Source: Streptomyces broussonetiae (GTDB taxonomy: Bacteria > Actinomycetota > Actinomycetes > Streptomycetales > Streptomycetaceae). From it: a DNA stretch of 64,000 nucleotides. A program made the translations under genes and the position numbers. Position 1 is the first letter of the stretch, and every line of letters begins with the position of its first letter. Shown in pieces: positions 1 to 8,525 of the stretch. Where the stretch lies: contig NZ_CP047020.1 of assembly GCF_009796285.1 (NCBI RefSeq), positions 3,286,001-3,350,000 on the forward strand, in the 5' to 3' direction. The notes beneath the pieces are model-generated. The model was not told the DNA's origin. It searched no databases and saw only the letters and a program-made list of their open reading frames with translations.

Positions 1-232
1 TGTGGGCGAGGAAAGGATCCTGCGGACCGCATATGCAGTGAAGCCGCAATCGAGAACGTCGTACGGGGGGCACGACTCGATTTCTCATGCGCCAGAGCCA
101 TTCCTTACGCCTGCCGACCGAGTCGGGGTACGACCGTGTACGCCGTACCTCCCGTCGACCACGGCGTTTTCAGCGCGCCCGCGTGCCCGGGCGCCTCTCT
201 CATCGCATCGCCCCGCGCGGAAGGACATTGTC

Positions 233-931
233 ATGGCCGAAAACAACCGGCGTCCCGACATCGAGGGTCGCAGCAAGCGACTGTGGATCAACGGCGACGG
301 CACCTGCGACGTGGAACTCATTCCGAGTCTGCGCAGTTACACCTACGACCGCGACGAGATGATTCCGGAAACCGCACGGCTCCGGCTCGACTTCTACGAA
401 CGGGCCGCCGCCCGACTGGCCGACAAGGGCGTACGGACGGTCTTCCTGGAACGGCTCGGCGCCATATCGTACCGGGCCTCCTACATACCCGCCCCGCCCT
501 TCGAAGTGATCGTGAAGAACATAGCCACCGGCTCCACGACCCGGAAATATCCGGGCCTCTTCGAGGAAGGGCACCGATTCGACCCGCCCGTGGTGAAGTT
601 CGACTACCGGACCGACCCCGAGGACCAGCCGATCGGCGAGGACTATCTGCGGCAGATGGGGGTCGACGTCGAGGCGTTTCGCGAGACGGCCCTGGAATGC
701 AACGCCTCGCTGCGCTCCTGGCTGAGCCCGCTCGACCTGTGGGACTTCTGTCTGGTGATCGGGACCGACGACGCGGGCCGTCCGGTCATCAACTCCGAGA
801 TCTCGCCGGACTGTATGCGGCTGCGGGACGACTCCGGCAACCCGCTGGACAAGGACCTGTTCCGGCAGGGAGCCGACCCGGCGACGATCATCTCGGTCTG
901 GACCGGCCTCGTCGAGCGGATCAAGGCATGA
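233..931 (+). CDS. SAICAR synthetase paralogue (PenC type, coformycin/pentostatin pathway)
   Basis: A 232-residue protein of the phosphoribosylaminoimidazole-succinocarboxamide synthetase (PurC) family, recognisable from its SYRASYIPAPPFEVIVKN and GSTTRKYPG segments and from INSEISPDCMRL, the equivalent of the PurC aspartate/metal loop. The ATG at 233 has GGAAGGA seven bases upstream, so the longer reading back to base 2 is not coding. The next gene overlaps it by ATGA and is a short-chain dehydrogenase. That pair is known from pentostatin, coformycin and adechlorin clusters, where the PurC paralogue (PenC) acts after a HisG-like enzyme (PenA) in building the 1,3-diazepine base. A housekeeping purC would not normally sit with an SDR and a HAD phosphatase. 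A penA-like gene would be expected just left of the window; this is an inference. Confidence 0.75.
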   Translation: MAENNRRPDIEGRSKRLWINGDGTCDVELIPSLRSYTYDRDEMIPETARLRLDFYERAAARLADKGVRTVFLERLGAISYRASYIPAPPFEVIVKNIATGSTTRKYPGLFEEGHRFDPPVVKFDYRTDPEDQPIGEDYLRQMGVDVEAFRETALECNASLRSWLSPLDLWDFCLVIGTDDAGRPVINSEISPDCMRLRDDSGNPLDKDLFRQGADPATIISVWTGLVERIKA

Positions 932-1635
932 CGGTGACCGGCGACGGGCGCACCGTACTGGTCACGGGCGCGAACCGGGGCACCGGGCGCGCGGTCGCCG
1001 AGGAACTGCACGCGGCCGGCTGGCGGGTGTGGAACCTCGGCCGGACCCCGGCCGAGCTGCCCTGGATCGAGAACGTCCACTGCGATCTGCGCCACCCCGC
1101 GGACGTGGGGCCGGCCGTGCAGCGGGTGACCGAGCTGGCCGGCGGCCTGGACGCCGTGGTGGCCAACGGCGTGGAACGTGCCCTGGGCGAACTGGCCACA
1201 CTGCCGCTTCAGAGCTGGCGGGAGGCCGTGGACGTCAACCTCACCTCGGTGATCGCGCTGGTCCAGGCCGCCCTGCCCGCGCTGCGCGCCCGCGGCGGCC
1301 GGATCGTGCTGATGGGCAGTCACGCCGGGACGCGGTTCTTCGAGGGCGGGGCCGCCTACTGCGCGACCAAGGCCGCGCTCAAGGCGATCGCCGAGGTGCT
1401 GCTGCTGGAGGAGCGGCCGAGCGGCGTGTGCACCACGCTCATCAGCCCGGGCGCCATCGCGAACCTGCCCGATGACACCTCACCGCTGAAGATGACCACC
1501 TCCTCGGTGGCCAAGGCGGTGCTGTGGGTGCTGCAGGCCCCCGCCGACACCGTGGTCGGCGAGGTGGAACTGCGTCCGGCCCGGCTGCCCGACCAGGTCC
1601 CGGTGACCGGCCTGGACCGGTTGCAGGCCGTATGA
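928..1635 (+). CDS. Short-chain dehydrogenase/reductase (PenB type)
   Basis: A 235-residue classical SDR. The N-terminal nucleotide-binding motif reads TGANRGTG, the NAG motif is replaced by VANG, and the catalytic Ser-Tyr-Lys is visible as LMGSHAG followed by AAYCATKAALK. The ATG overlaps the stop of the upstream PurC-like gene (ATGA), which implies translational coupling. In pentostatin and coformycin biosynthesis the SDR PenB reduces the 8-keto group of the diazepine ring in the last step. Adjacency to the PurC paralogue makes the same role likely here. The family is certain; the substrate is an inference from context. Confidence 0.75.
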   Translation: MTVTGDGRTVLVTGANRGTGRAVAEELHAAGWRVWNLGRTPAELPWIENVHCDLRHPADVGPAVQRVTELAGGLDAVVANGVERALGELATLPLQSWREAVDVNLTSVIALVQAALPALRARGGRIVLMGSHAGTRFFEGGAAYCATKAALKAIAEVLLLEERPSGVCTTLISPGAIANLPDDTSPLKMTTSSVAKAVLWVLQAPADTVVGEVELRPARLPDQVPVTGLDRLQAV

Positions 1636-1652
1636 CGGCGGAGGAGGAGCCC

Positions 1653-2093
1653 ATGAGCGAGTCCGGCAACGAGCCCTGTCCGTCGGTCGACTGGGACGCC
1701 GGCATCGGCATCCTGACCCTGCGGGCCGACGCCGCAGGCGCGCACGCGCAGCGCGCCACGGTCACCTTCCACTCCCGGGTCTGGATCTCCCTCGACGACC
1801 ACGCGCGTCCGATCACGGTCGACCTGCTGGACGTCCCCGACGTCGTGGCCCGGGCGGTGCCGCGGGCCCGGCGCGGCCACGACGACGAACCGGTCAAGCG
1901 GGGCGGCATCGAGTGGCTGCTCGACCCGGACAGCGACTGGGTGTGGATCCCCCTGGGCGCCGGCCCGGACCGCACCCGGCTGGTCCGCGAGGGCCGGGTG
2001 GAGGTGCTGCTCGCCGGCGACCAGCCGCTGCGGGTGCGCGTGTGGGTCCCGGTGAGCGGCGCCACGGACCGGGACGGCGCATGGACACGGTGA
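1653..2093 (+). CDS. Unknown protein in nucleoside-type cluster
   Basis: A protein of 146 residues that I do not recognise. The ATG at 1653 follows GGAGGAGGAG with good spacing and is preferred over the ATG at 1632 that overlaps the SDR stop. The sequence is rich in beta-branched and acidic residues, with a repeated pattern of short strands (VWISLDDHARPITVDLLDVP, then WVWIPLGAG, then VRVWVPV), so a compact beta-fold is likely. It has no signal peptide or membrane segment. It overlaps the following HAD gene by 13 bases, so it belongs to the same transcript as the PenC/PenB-like pair. A role in the same pathway is possible but nothing in the sequence identifies it. Confidence 0.6.
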   Translation: MSESGNEPCPSVDWDAGIGILTLRADAAGAHAQRATVTFHSRVWISLDDHARPITVDLLDVPDVVARAVPRARRGHDDEPVKRGGIEWLLDPDSDWVWIPLGAGPDRTRLVREGRVEVLLAGDQPLRVRVWVPVSGATDRDGAWTR

Positions 2094-2929
2094 GCGCTGC
2101 GCTCGGCGCGGTGCGGATGGTCTGCACCGACCTCGACGGCACCCTGCTGAACCGGGCGGGGACCGTCGGTCCGGCCACCCGCGCCGCCCTGACGGAAGCC
2201 GAACTCAAGGGCCTGCCCGTGGCGTACGTCACGGGCAGGCCGCTGCGCGACGCCCTCGGGGCCGCCCGTGACCACGGCTTTCGCGGCCTGGTCGTGTGCA
2301 GCAACGGCGCGGTGACCGTCGAGGCGGCCACCGGGCAGGTGCTGGACCGGCGCGGCTTCGACGCCGGCGAGGTCGCGGCGTTGCTGCGGCGCATGCGGGA
2401 GCGGGTGCCCGGCGTGGTGCTCGGTGTGGACTGCGTACGGGGGCTGTATCTGGAGCCGGGTTTCGCCGAGCTGGTTCCCGACTGCTGGCCCCATGAGGCG
2501 GTGCCGGACGCCGTGCTGCCGGTGTCCTCGGACGACCCGCCGGTCAAGGTGCTGGCCGTGCACGCCACACTGCCGGCCGCACGCCTGGACGAGGCGCTCG
2601 TACGCCCCGGCGACGGCGTGGAGGCCACCCGGTCGACGCCGTACTTCCTGGAGATCTCACCGCGGGGCGTGGACAAGGGGACCTCGCTGCGCCGCCTGGC
2701 CGGCCACTACGGGGTGCCGCTCGCGGCCACCGCCGCCGTGGGCGACATGCCCAACGACCTGCCGATGCTGCGGGTCGCGGGGCTGGCCGCGGCCGTGGCG
2801 AACGCCCACCCCGAGGTGCTGGCGGTCGCCGGCCTCGTCCTGCCGGACAACGAGCGGGAAGGGGTGGCGCGGCTCATCTCCGGGATCTGCGCGGCCCTGC
2901 CCGCACCGGCCGCCCGGCCGGCCCCCTGA
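2081..2929 (+). CDS. HAD-family phosphatase (Cof type)
   Basis: A protein of 282 residues with all four HAD motifs: TDLDGTLL (nucleophile and acid Asp), YVTGR (motif II Thr), a Lys in DKGTSL (motif III) and GDMPNDLPML (motif IV). The large cap between motifs II and III places it in the Cof/IIB subfamily, which typically dephosphorylates sugar phosphates and nucleotides. It overlaps the upstream unknown gene and ends just before a strong hairpin. In this operon a plausible task is removing the 5'-phosphate from the nucleoside product, since PenA-PenC steps work on phosphorylated intermediates. This is an inference. Confidence 0.8.
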   Translation: MDTVSAALGAVRMVCTDLDGTLLNRAGTVGPATRAALTEAELKGLPVAYVTGRPLRDALGAARDHGFRGLVVCSNGAVTVEAATGQVLDRRGFDAGEVAALLRRMRERVPGVVLGVDCVRGLYLEPGFAELVPDCWPHEAVPDAVLPVSSDDPPVKVLAVHATLPAARLDEALVRPGDGVEATRSTPYFLEISPRGVDKGTSLRRLAGHYGVPLAATAAVGDMPNDLPMLRVAGLAAAVANAHPEVLAVAGLVLPDNEREGVARLISGICAALPAPAARPAP

Positions 2930-2945
2930 ACCGGTCCGGGCACGC

Positions 2946-2991
2946 ACGAGGCCGGCGCGCCCCGGACGGCTCCGGGGCGCGCCGGCCTCGT
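2946..2991. terminator. Bidirectional terminator hairpin
   Basis: A perfect 21-bp inverted repeat (2946-2966 and 2971-2991) with a 4-base loop CGGC lies between two convergent genes. No T-tract is present, as is usual in Streptomyces. Confidence 0.85.
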
Positions 2992-3013
2992 CGTAGGACC
3001 GGGCGGGACCGGC

Positions 3014-3934
3014 TCAGCCGGGTATCCGCTTGCGCAGCGCCGCGATGTGCGCGGGGGTGCTGCCGCAGCAGCCGCCCACCAGGGACAGCCCGTACCGCTC
3101 GGCCCGCTCGGCCATGAGGTCGGCGAACTCCACGGGGCCGAACCGGACCGGCACATAGCGGTCCACCGGCGTCCAGTCCGCGATGCCCGAGCGGTCCTCC
3201 AGGTTCGGGTAGGCCCCGAAGGGCAGCGGACTGTCGTACGACCATCTGCGCAGCACCTCGTCGGTGCCCTCGACGGTGGTGCAGTTGACGCTGACCAGGG
3301 ACGCCCCGCGAGCCGCGACCGCGCGGGCCGCCTCCGTCACGGACTCGCCGGACAGCAGGGTGCCGTCCGGACCGCAGACGAAGCTCACCCACACCGCCAG
3401 TCCGTCAGCCACGCAGCACTCGACGACGGCCGCCGCCTCGCGCACGCTGTTCATGGTCTCGGCCACGACCAACTGCACGCCCTCAGTGGCCAGTTGACGA
3501 GTGATCCAGGCGTGCTCCCGGCGCAGCTCGTCCTCCGGGGGAACCAGGGAGGGCTGGTAGCAGTCCTCCACCGGGATCACCGAGGCGGCGAGCACCGGCC
3601 GCCGGCCGTCTGCGTCCGGCCCGGCAGAGCCGCGGGCCAGAGCCAGGGCCCGGCGGACCAGGACCTCGGCCGCGCGCTCGTCGGCCCCGGCGCGCAGCAG
3701 GGTGCGCCGGTTGGTCCGGAAGGTGATCGCGGTCACCAGGTCGGCACCGGCGGCGGTGTACTCCCCGTGGATCGCGGCCAGTTGCCGCTGTCCCTGCATC
3801 TCCAGCAGGGCGGCGGTCGTCCACCACGGTTCGGTGACGCTGACGCCGAGGCGCTGCAGTTCGGTCCCCTTGGCGCCGTCGATGATCACGGGTGCGCCGG
3901 GGGCTGCCGACGGCAGCCCCGGCGCCGGGTTCAC
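3014..3934 (-). CDS. Homocysteine S-methyltransferase
   Basis: A 306-residue enzyme of the zinc-dependent homocysteine methyltransferase family (MmuM type). It transfers a methyl group from S-methylmethionine or SAM to homocysteine, giving methionine. The N-terminal IIDGAKGTELQRLG motif and the zinc cysteines (SVNCTT near residue 225, GGCCGSTPAHI near residue 289) are intact. The GTG at 3934 has GGGAGG upstream. It is the last gene of a five-gene operon with a PLP lyase, a SAM methyltransferase and a cysteine desulfurase. With the nearby adenosylhomocysteinase this could recycle homocysteine released by methylation. Confidence 0.88.
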   Translation of the reverse strand: MNPAPGLPSAAPGAPVIIDGAKGTELQRLGVSVTEPWWTTAALLEMQGQRQLAAIHGEYTAAGADLVTAITFRTNRRTLLRAGADERAAEVLVRRALALARGSAGPDADGRRPVLAASVIPVEDCYQPSLVPPEDELRREHAWITRQLATEGVQLVVAETMNSVREAAAVVECCVADGLAVWVSFVCGPDGTLLSGESVTEAARAVAARGASLVSVNCTTVEGTDEVLRRWSYDSPLPFGAYPNLEDRSGIADWTPVDRYVPVRFGPVEFADLMAERAERYGLSLVGGCCGSTPAHIAALRKRIPG

Positions 3935-3956
3935 CGTGCCTCCCGCGCTCGCCGGC

Positions 3957-5075
3957 TCACAGCGCCCGTTCCAGGTCCGCGGCGAGGTCGCGTACGTCCT
4001 CGATGCCGACGGCCAGCCGGATCAGATTGTCACCGATGCCCAGTCGCCTCCGGGTCTCGGCGGGTATGGGGCGGTGGGTCATCAGCGCCGGGCACTCGAT
4101 CAGCGAGCGGACGCCGCCGAGGCTGACCGCCACGGCGAACCGCTCGACCTTCTCCAGCAGCTTCTGGGCGTCGCCCAGGTAGTCGAAGGTGATGATCGAG
4201 CCGAAGCCGTCCATCTGCCGGGCCGCGGTCTCGTGCTGCGGGTGGTCGGCGAGCCCGGGGTAGTGCAGGGCTCCGACCTTGGGCGACTGCCGCAGCAGCT
4301 GCACGAGTTGCTCGGCCGATTCGTTCTGCCTGCGGACCCTCAGCGACATGGTCTTCACGCCACGGTGCAGCAGGTAGCAGTCGAGCGCGCCCGGTACGTT
4401 CCCGGCCGAGGTCCGGTACCGGAAGAAACTCGACTGGAACTCCTCGCTGTTGTAGACGAGGGCGCCGCCGATGACGTCCGAGTGACCGGAGATGAACTTG
4501 GTGGTGCTGTAGAGCGAGATGTCGGCGCCGAGGGCCAGCGGACGCTGGACGACGGGGCTGGCGAAGGTGTTGTCCACCAGTACCGGCACGCCGCGGGCGT
4601 GGGCCCGTTCGCTGATGGCGCGCACGTCGGCGACCTTGAGAAGCGGGTTGGTCGGGGTCTCGATCCAGATCAGCCCGGTGTCGTCGGTCAGGGCCGCGTC
4701 GAGGGCGTCGAGATCGGTGAGGTCGACGTACTCCACCGTGATGCCGTACCGGGGCAGCAGGTCGAACAGCGAGAACGTGCCGCCGTACACGTCGTCGGAG
4801 GAGATCAGCTTCTGGCCCGGTGACAGCAGGCTGAGCGCGGTCGTGCCGGCGGCCTGGCCCGAGGAGAACGCCAGCGCGTACGCGGCGTCCTCCAGCGAGG
4901 CCAGACATCGCTCCAGGCCCTCCCGGGTCGGGTTCTCGCCCCGGCCGTAGAAGTAGCGCAGGTCCGTCTGCGCCCGCTGCTCGTAGGTGGAGGCCAGGTG
5001 GATGGGCGGCACGATGTCGCCGGTGCCGGGGTGTGCCTCCTGGCCGATCTGGACGAGCTTGGTGTCGAATTGCAT
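3957..5075 (-). CDS. Trans-sulfuration PLP enzyme (cystathionine gamma-lyase/synthase family)
   Basis: A protein of 372 residues in the Cys/Met metabolism PLP family. Visible landmarks are the FYGRGENPTREGLE N-terminal active-site segment, SSGQAAG phosphate-binding loop, IETPTNPLLKVADV, VDNTFASPVVQRPL and the PLP lysine in STTKFISGHSDVIGG. The family includes cystathionine gamma-lyase, gamma-synthase and methionine gamma-lyase; sequence alone does not separate them. The ATG at 5075 was chosen over an upstream extension that reads into the methyltransferase. It lies 22 bases before the homocysteine methyltransferase, so both act on the same sulfur amino-acid pool. Confidence 0.87.
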   Translation of the reverse strand: MQFDTKLVQIGQEAHPGTGDIVPPIHLASTYEQRAQTDLRYFYGRGENPTREGLERCLASLEDAAYALAFSSGQAAGTTALSLLSPGQKLISSDDVYGGTFSLFDLLPRYGITVEYVDLTDLDALDAALTDDTGLIWIETPTNPLLKVADVRAISERAHARGVPVLVDNTFASPVVQRPLALGADISLYSTTKFISGHSDVIGGALVYNSEEFQSSFFRYRTSAGNVPGALDCYLLHRGVKTMSLRVRRQNESAEQLVQLLRQSPKVGALHYPGLADHPQHETAARQMDGFGSIITFDYLGDAQKLLEKVERFAVAVSLGGVRSLIECPALMTHRPIPAETRRRLGIGDNLIRLAVGIEDVRDLAADLERAL

Positions 5076-5106
5076 CGGGTCTCTCTTTCGGCTCGGACGG
5101 TCGGGC

Positions 5107-5979
5107 TCAGCTGGGCTTGACGGCCCGTACGCAGTGCGCCACGCAGGGCACCGCGAGACCGCCGCCGTCCGACTCGAATTCCCTGGCCGCCGTGGCGACG
5201 GCCTGTACGGTGCGTTCGTCACGCTCGTCACCGAACGTCTCCGCCAGCTTGGCTCGCAGCCAGCCGGGCAGCAGGTCCCAGGAGAACTCCACGAACTCCT
5301 CGACGGTCTGCGGCCTGAAGACGATCCGGTGCTCCTCGGCGGTGACGTCCGTGAAGCCGGCCTTGGTGAACCGTGCGCACAGCGCCTCGGAGTCGGCCAT
5401 GCTGAACGGCCCGGGCAGGCCGGGCGGCGGGGCGGGCAGGCCGAGGCGCGCCGCCGCGACACCGAACGCCAGGCTGAGCATGGGAACTTGGGGCGCGGTG
5501 CCCCATACGGAGACGGTGCAGCTGCCGCCCGGCTTCAGTGCCCGCAGGGCGGTGTGCAGCACCCGGTCGGCGTCCGGCAGGAACATCAGGCCCCAGCGGC
5601 TGACCACCGCGTCGTAGGCGCCTGCCTCGACGTCCAGCTCCTCGGCGTCCTGCCGGAGGAACTCGACGTTGTCCAGCCTGAGTTCGGCGGCACGACGCCG
5701 GGCCACGGCCAGCATGCCCTCGGCCTGGTCCACGCCGACCACCCGGCCCTCGGGCACCTGGGCGGCGATGGCGAGGGCCGGCTGACCGGTGCCGCTGCCG
5801 ATGTCCAGCACGGAGCTGCCCGCGGTCAGCCCGGCCCCTTCGAGAAGGGACCGGGTGACCGGCTCGGCGCCCCGTTCGAACAGCTCGTACCACTTGTCCC
5901 AGCCCGCGCTCAGCTCGTGCCAGTTGCGCTCCTGCTGCGCCTTGAACGCCGCTGCTGGGTTGCTTTCGTTGTCCGGCAA
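5107..5979 (-). CDS. Class I SAM-dependent methyltransferase
   Basis: A protein of 290 residues with a UbiE/MerR-type methyltransferase fold: motif I VLDIGSGTGQPAL near residue 57, acidic motif GRVVGVDQAEGML, and YDAVVSRWGLMFL as motif IV. It starts with TTG at 5979, with GAAAGGA about 11 bases upstream. The substrate is unknown. It is embedded in an operon of sulfur and homocysteine enzymes, so it may be the SAM consumer whose product homocysteine is recycled. The C-terminal half (about residues 180-290) carries the substrate-specific cap. Confidence 0.8.
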   Translation of the reverse strand: MPDNESNPAAAFKAQQERNWHELSAGWDKWYELFERGAEPVTRSLLEGAGLTAGSSVLDIGSGTGQPALAIAAQVPEGRVVGVDQAEGMLAVARRRAAELRLDNVEFLRQDAEELDVEAGAYDAVVSRWGLMFLPDADRVLHTALRALKPGGSCTVSVWGTAPQVPMLSLAFGVAAARLGLPAPPPGLPGPFSMADSEALCARFTKAGFTDVTAEEHRIVFRPQTVEEFVEFSWDLLPGWLRAKLAETFGDERDERTVQAVATAAREFESDGGGLAVPCVAHCVRAVKPS

Positions 5980-6012
5980 GGGTCGGACCGTCCTTTCACG
6001 GAGCGGGGCGGA

Positions 6013-7263
6013 TCAGTCGCTGAGGAAGCGCTCGTTGGGGTGCTCGTTCGTCCAGAAGCCCTTCTCGGCGGTGGCCACGGTCTCGACGAGCCGGTCCACC
6101 TCCTCGGGCGTGTTGTAGACCGCGAAGGAGGCGCGCACCGTGCCGACCACGCCGAGGGAGTCGACGAACGGCATGGCGCAGTGCACACCGGTGCGGACCA
6201 TGATCCCGTTGGCGCTGAGGTGGTTGCCCACGTCGTAGGGGTGCAGGCCGTCGACGCCGAAGGAGACCAGCCCGCCGGACGGCTGCTGGGCGCCGAACAC
6301 CCTTACGCCGTCGAGCCCGCGCAGCCCGGCGGCGGCGCGCGCCGTCAGCTCCGCGTCGTGCGCGGCGACCTGGTCCATGCCGATGCCGGTCAGGTACTCG
6401 ACCGCGGCCGCGAGCCCGACCGCCCCGGCGATGTTCGGCGTCCCGCCCTCGAACAGGGCCGGTGCCGGGAAGACCTTCTGCGGCCCCTCGGCGTTGACGT
6501 GCCGGACCATGCCGCCGCCGACCAGCAGCGGGTCGGTGCGTTCCAGCAGCTCCGCCCGCCCGTAGAGCACGCCGGTGCCCATGGGCGCGTACATCTTGTG
6601 CCCGGAGAAGCAGTAGAAGTCGGCGCCGAGCGCCTGTACGTCGACCGGGCGGTGCGCGACCGCCTGGGCGCCGTCGACCAGCAGCGGAATGCCGCGTTCG
6701 CGGGTCAGCGCGGAGATCTCGGCGACCGGGTTGACCGTCCCCTGCACATTGGACACGTGCGCCACCGCGGCGAACCGGGTGCGCGGGCCCAGCTGTTCGG
6801 CGAACGCGGCTGCCGTGATCTCGCCGTCGGCGTCGGTCGGAACGACCCGCAGCACCGCGCCCGTGCGCCGGCACACCCGGTGCCAGGGAAGCAGGTTGGA
6901 GTGGTGCTCCATGCCGCTGACGACGATCTCGTCGCCGGCCGAGACCAGTTCGGTGACAAAGCCCTCGGCGACCAGGTTCACCGATTCGGTGGTGCCCTTG
7001 GTGAACACGATCTCCGAGGCGTCGGCGGCGTTCACGAAACCGCGGACGGTCTCCCGTGCGGCCTCGTAGGCGTCCGTGGCCCGCATGCTCATCGCGTGCA
7101 CACTGCGCCCGACGTTGGCGTTCGACTCCGAGTAGTAGCGGACGACCGCGTCGAGCACCTGGCGCGGCTTCTGCGTGGTGGCCGCGTTGTCGAGGTAGGC
7201 CAGGGGGTGGCCGTCCACCTGCTGGGTCAGGATCGGGAAGTGCTCCCGGGCGTCGGACATCAT
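6013..7263 (-). CDS. SufS-like cysteine desulfurase
   Basis: A protein of 416 residues in class V aminotransferase fold, close to SufS/CsdA. It shows YLDNAATTQKP, the EHHSN segment, DGAQAVAHRPVDVQALGADFYCFSGHKMYAPMG-type PLP lysine region (Lys in SGHKMY) and the persulfide cysteine in RTGVHCAMPF. Streptomyces carries its housekeeping SufS in the suf operon, so this is an extra copy devoted to a local pathway. It may supply sulfane sulfur or act as a beta-lyase. Its ATG overlaps the stop of the upstream unknown gene (ATGA). The family is certain; the substrate is not. Confidence 0.85.
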   Translation of the reverse strand: MMSDAREHFPILTQQVDGHPLAYLDNAATTQKPRQVLDAVVRYYSESNANVGRSVHAMSMRATDAYEAARETVRGFVNAADASEIVFTKGTTESVNLVAEGFVTELVSAGDEIVVSGMEHHSNLLPWHRVCRRTGAVLRVVPTDADGEITAAAFAEQLGPRTRFAAVAHVSNVQGTVNPVAEISALTRERGIPLLVDGAQAVAHRPVDVQALGADFYCFSGHKMYAPMGTGVLYGRAELLERTDPLLVGGGMVRHVNAEGPQKVFPAPALFEGGTPNIAGAVGLAAAVEYLTGIGMDQVAAHDAELTARAAAGLRGLDGVRVFGAQQPSGGLVSFGVDGLHPYDVGNHLSANGIMVRTGVHCAMPFVDSLGVVGTVRASFAVYNTPEEVDRLVETVATAEKGFWTNEHPNERFLSD

Positions 7264-8027
7264 CTGCTCACCTGCTTGAAGAGAGAACGGAAGGCTGACA
7301 GCAGCTCGTCCGGCATCGGGACGGTCTTCTGCGGGGAGTACGGCCGCCGCGCCGGCGGCACGTAGTCGGGATCGGGGGGGCCGGGCACGGAGCCGTCGGG
7401 GCGGCGCACGTGGGGCCCGAAGTAGAACCAGCAGATCTGGCCGACGGTCTCCGACAGCAGCACGGGATGGCAGGCCGGGGGGTACATCTTCATGTGGTCC
7501 CAGGCCGCCATGAACTCGCCACGTGCGGTGAAACGATTCCCCCGTGCCGCGTGACCGAACGCGTCATGCACGGCGCGGAAAAGATCATTGAAAAGGAAAC
7601 GCACGCCTTTGGAAGTGACGGGCGAGGGTTCCAGCATGGGGTGATCGGGGGGCCGCTCGGCGCTCTCGATCCCGTTGCCCTCTCCGTGCCCGTTGGCCGT
7701 TAGAAACACATAAAGTTTCTTCTCGGCATGTAATTGATCAGACAGTGCGGCAGAGGAAGTGTACGGCTGTCCGTCGGTCAGCCACGGTTCAATGCTGACG
7801 CCGTTTTTACGTAACAGCTCGAACTGCTCGAGGGTGTCTTCCTTCAGTATTCGGTACTGAAGGGCTTCCTGCTCGGTCCCCGTGCTGAGCGGCGCCTGGT
7901 CGTACCAGTTGCTGATCGACCGGCAGACCACCTTGTCCAGGTGGAGGCTGGCATTCCAGTTCGGGTTCTTGTCGAGCGACCGGGAAACGACGTAGTCGTG
8001 GGAAAGTTGGCGCAGTGCGAGCTTCAC
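7260..8027 (-). CDS. Unknown protein with conserved His/Glu metal-type motif
   Basis: A 255-residue protein that I cannot assign to a characterised enzyme. The GTG at 8027 is preceded by GGGAGG at good spacing. The striking part is residues 148-206: FRAVHDAFGHA, then ARGEF...AWDHMKMY, then LLSETVGQICWFYFGP. His154, Asp155, His159, Glu171, His178 and Glu193 look like a metal-binding set. From memory, similar R-x-VHD-x-FGH...GE-x-x-AW motifs occur in uncharacterised phage and polyvalent proteins, which I could not check here. It is the first confident gene of the sulfur operon and overlaps the desulfurase start. It may be the dedicated catalyst of this pathway. Confidence 0.7.
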   Translation of the reverse strand: MKLALRQLSHDYVVSRSLDKNPNWNASLHLDKVVCRSISNWYDQAPLSTGTEQEALQYRILKEDTLEQFELLRKNGVSIEPWLTDGQPYTSSAALSDQLHAEKKLYVFLTANGHGEGNGIESAERPPDHPMLEPSPVTSKGVRFLFNDLFRAVHDAFGHAARGNRFTARGEFMAAWDHMKMYPPACHPVLLSETVGQICWFYFGPHVRRPDGSVPGPPDPDYVPPARRPYSPQKTVPMPDELLSAFRSLFKQVSR

Positions 8028-8248
8028 GCGAAGCCTCCCGCGCATTCCCGCCCTCGCCTGCCTGACCGTGGATCCAGCCCATCAGCTGGAGTTGACGGTC
8101 GGGTGGTCTTGAGGTGACGGGGATGGCACGGGAGGAAGGCGGAGGTGGCCGAGTATGGCCGGCGAGCCTGGGAGGGGGGCGTCGATATCACACCGACGCG
8201 TATCGCGCAGGAGCTCCTGCGACATCGAGTCAATTCTGTCGGCGACAC
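8024..8248 (-). CDS. Possible small leader ORF (low confidence)
   Basis: A 74-codon ORF starting with GTG at 8248. An almost perfect Shine-Dalgarno sequence, GAAAGGAGG, lies 7 bases upstream, and its TGA overlaps the GTG of the 255-residue gene downstream. The peptide is Cys/Arg/Pro-rich and has no recognisable domain, and its third-codon-position bias is weaker than in the neighbours. A 47-codon ORF in another frame (8225-8082) competes for the same DNA. It may be a real short gene, a translational-coupling leader or a remnant. Confidence 0.3.
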   Translation of the reverse strand: MSPTELTRCRRSSCAIRVGVISTPPSQARRPYSATSAFLPCHPRHLKTTRPSTPADGLDPRSGRRGRECAGGFA

Positions 8249-8525
8249 AGTGGATCCTCCTTTCAGTGCCCTGAACGTATCGCTCGAAGCAACGTGTAAG
8301 CAAGGCATCTCTTCGTCCGCGATATGAGATACGACAGCCACGGTGGCTGAAATGCGATGGGTCCCATGGGGCCCTCAACCAGCCCTCCAAGCCCGACACC
8401 TGACACAGACTGACCGAAAGCACATGCCTCCTGCTTCGCCGTCCGGTTTCCGGAGCGTCGCATTCGGCTAGGCTCACCGAGCTCAGCCCCTGTTCACTCC
8501 TCAAGCGAAAGGCTGTGTCCCGCTT
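8249..8525. other. Divergent promoter region
   Basis: Non-coding stretch between the leftward sulfur operon and the rightward exporter. It must hold both promoters. No convincing -35/-10 pair or operator palindrome could be picked out by eye. Confidence 0.5.

Noticed and set aside
2..232. Extension of the PurC-like gene to the window edge
   Set aside because: The region has no PurC similarity and a good ribosome binding site with ATG lies at 233; the open frame is a high-G+C artefact.
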